5,510 bases of DNA, taken from Weeksellaceae bacterium (GTDB lineage: Bacteria; Bacteroidota; Bacteroidia; Flavobacteriales; Weeksellaceae). The translations under genes were made by a program, and so were the position numbers. Within the stretch, counting starts at the first letter, position 1; every line of letters begins with the position of its first letter. The stretch is taken from contig JAKOOI010000030.1 in the NCBI GenBank assembly GCA_022701475.1, positions 1 to 5,510 of the forward strand, read 5' to 3'. Below are positions 5,378 through 5,510 of the stretch, one piece after another. The notes beneath the pieces are model-generated. The model saw only the letters and a list, made by a program, of their open reading frames with translations, was not told the origin of the DNA and ran no database searches.

Positions 5378-5510
5378 ATGAAAAAAATACTACTATATCT
5401 TCTGCTGCTCTTTATTGCGGTTTCTTTTAAGTCTCAGATAATCAAAGGAAATGTAACTGATGCTTCATCAGGAAAAGTATTGCCGTTAACCAGCATCGTT
5501 CTGATGAATG
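5378..5510 (+). CDS. Exported protein with carboxypeptidase-regulatory-like N-terminus, probably a TonB-dependent or other outer-membrane protein (truncated)
   Basis: The first 44 codons are present and the gene continues past the window. Residues 1-19 form a signal peptide (MKK, a long leucine-rich core, then SFKS before Q20), a typical Bacteroidota start. From residue 21, IIKGNVTDASSGKVLPLTSI matches the opening strands of the carboxypeptidase D regulatory-like/transthyretin-like fold (G-x-V-x-D...SG..LP..S-I). In this phylum that domain most often begins SusC/RagA-type TonB-dependent receptors and other outer-membrane beta-barrel proteins, but also some peptidases and surface proteins. The final class is therefore inferred. 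The ATG lies 10 nt after the hairpin and follows an AT-rich stretch. It is probably co-transcribed with the small peptide gene 48 nt upstream. Confidence 0.8.
   Translation, partial: MKKILLYLLLLFIAVSFKSQIIKGNVTDASSGKVLPLTSIVLMN

Overview
The window looks like chromosomal DNA of a flavobacterium in the Bacteroidota, most likely a Chryseobacterium-type member of the Weeksellaceae. The evidence is moderate-to-low GC with very AT-rich gaps, A-rich stretches rather than Shine-Dalgarno sequences before start codons, matches to the Bacteroidota -7 element TAnnTTTG, and the gene types present: a zinc-ribbon-tailed ion channel, a Nif3/YqfO protein paired with a CT398-type coiled-coil protein, a secreted WG-repeat protein, and the start of a carboxypeptidase-regulatory-like/TonB-receptor-type protein. 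The genus is inferred from overall protein character, not from a marker gene.

Left part (1-966). A six-helix, voltage-gated-type K+ channel lies on the minus strand (76-903), with a four-cysteine zinc ribbon at its C-terminus. Just downstream on the same strand is what may be the first 12 codons of another gene (36-1). The 63-bp gap at 904-966 separates the channel from a divergent plus-strand pair and holds a perfect minus-strand -7 box.

Centre (967-2922). The plus-strand pair is a Nif3-like dinuclear-metal protein (967-2064) followed 3 nt later by a coiled-coil protein of the CT398/CdsZ type (2068-2844). This layout suggests one operon. A candidate internal promoter sits in an AT-rich stretch at the 3' end of nif3. 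The second protein keeps the family fold signatures but has lost all four zinc-ligand cysteines. A strong hairpin with T-runs on both sides (2867-2899) ends this operon and the convergent gene beyond it.

Right part (2923-5510). A minus-strand gene encodes an exported protein of about eight degenerate WG repeats (2923-4632). A gap of roughly 490 bp follows. Its right half has a -7-like box and then three consecutive hairpins, forming a probable structured leader for a 69-residue ORF (5120-5329) that I do not recognise. That ORF encodes a signal peptide and a short aromatic-rich mature peptide with two cysteines. After an 11-bp hairpin (5340-5367), an exported protein with a carboxypeptidase-regulatory-like N-terminus begins at 5378 and runs off the window.

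No CRISPR array, insertion sequence, tRNA, rRNA or known riboswitch was seen. The channel, the Nif3/coiled-coil pair and the WG-repeat gene look like ordinary core or lineage genes. The least explained part is 4930-5380: structured leader, small secreted peptide, hairpin, outer-membrane-type gene.
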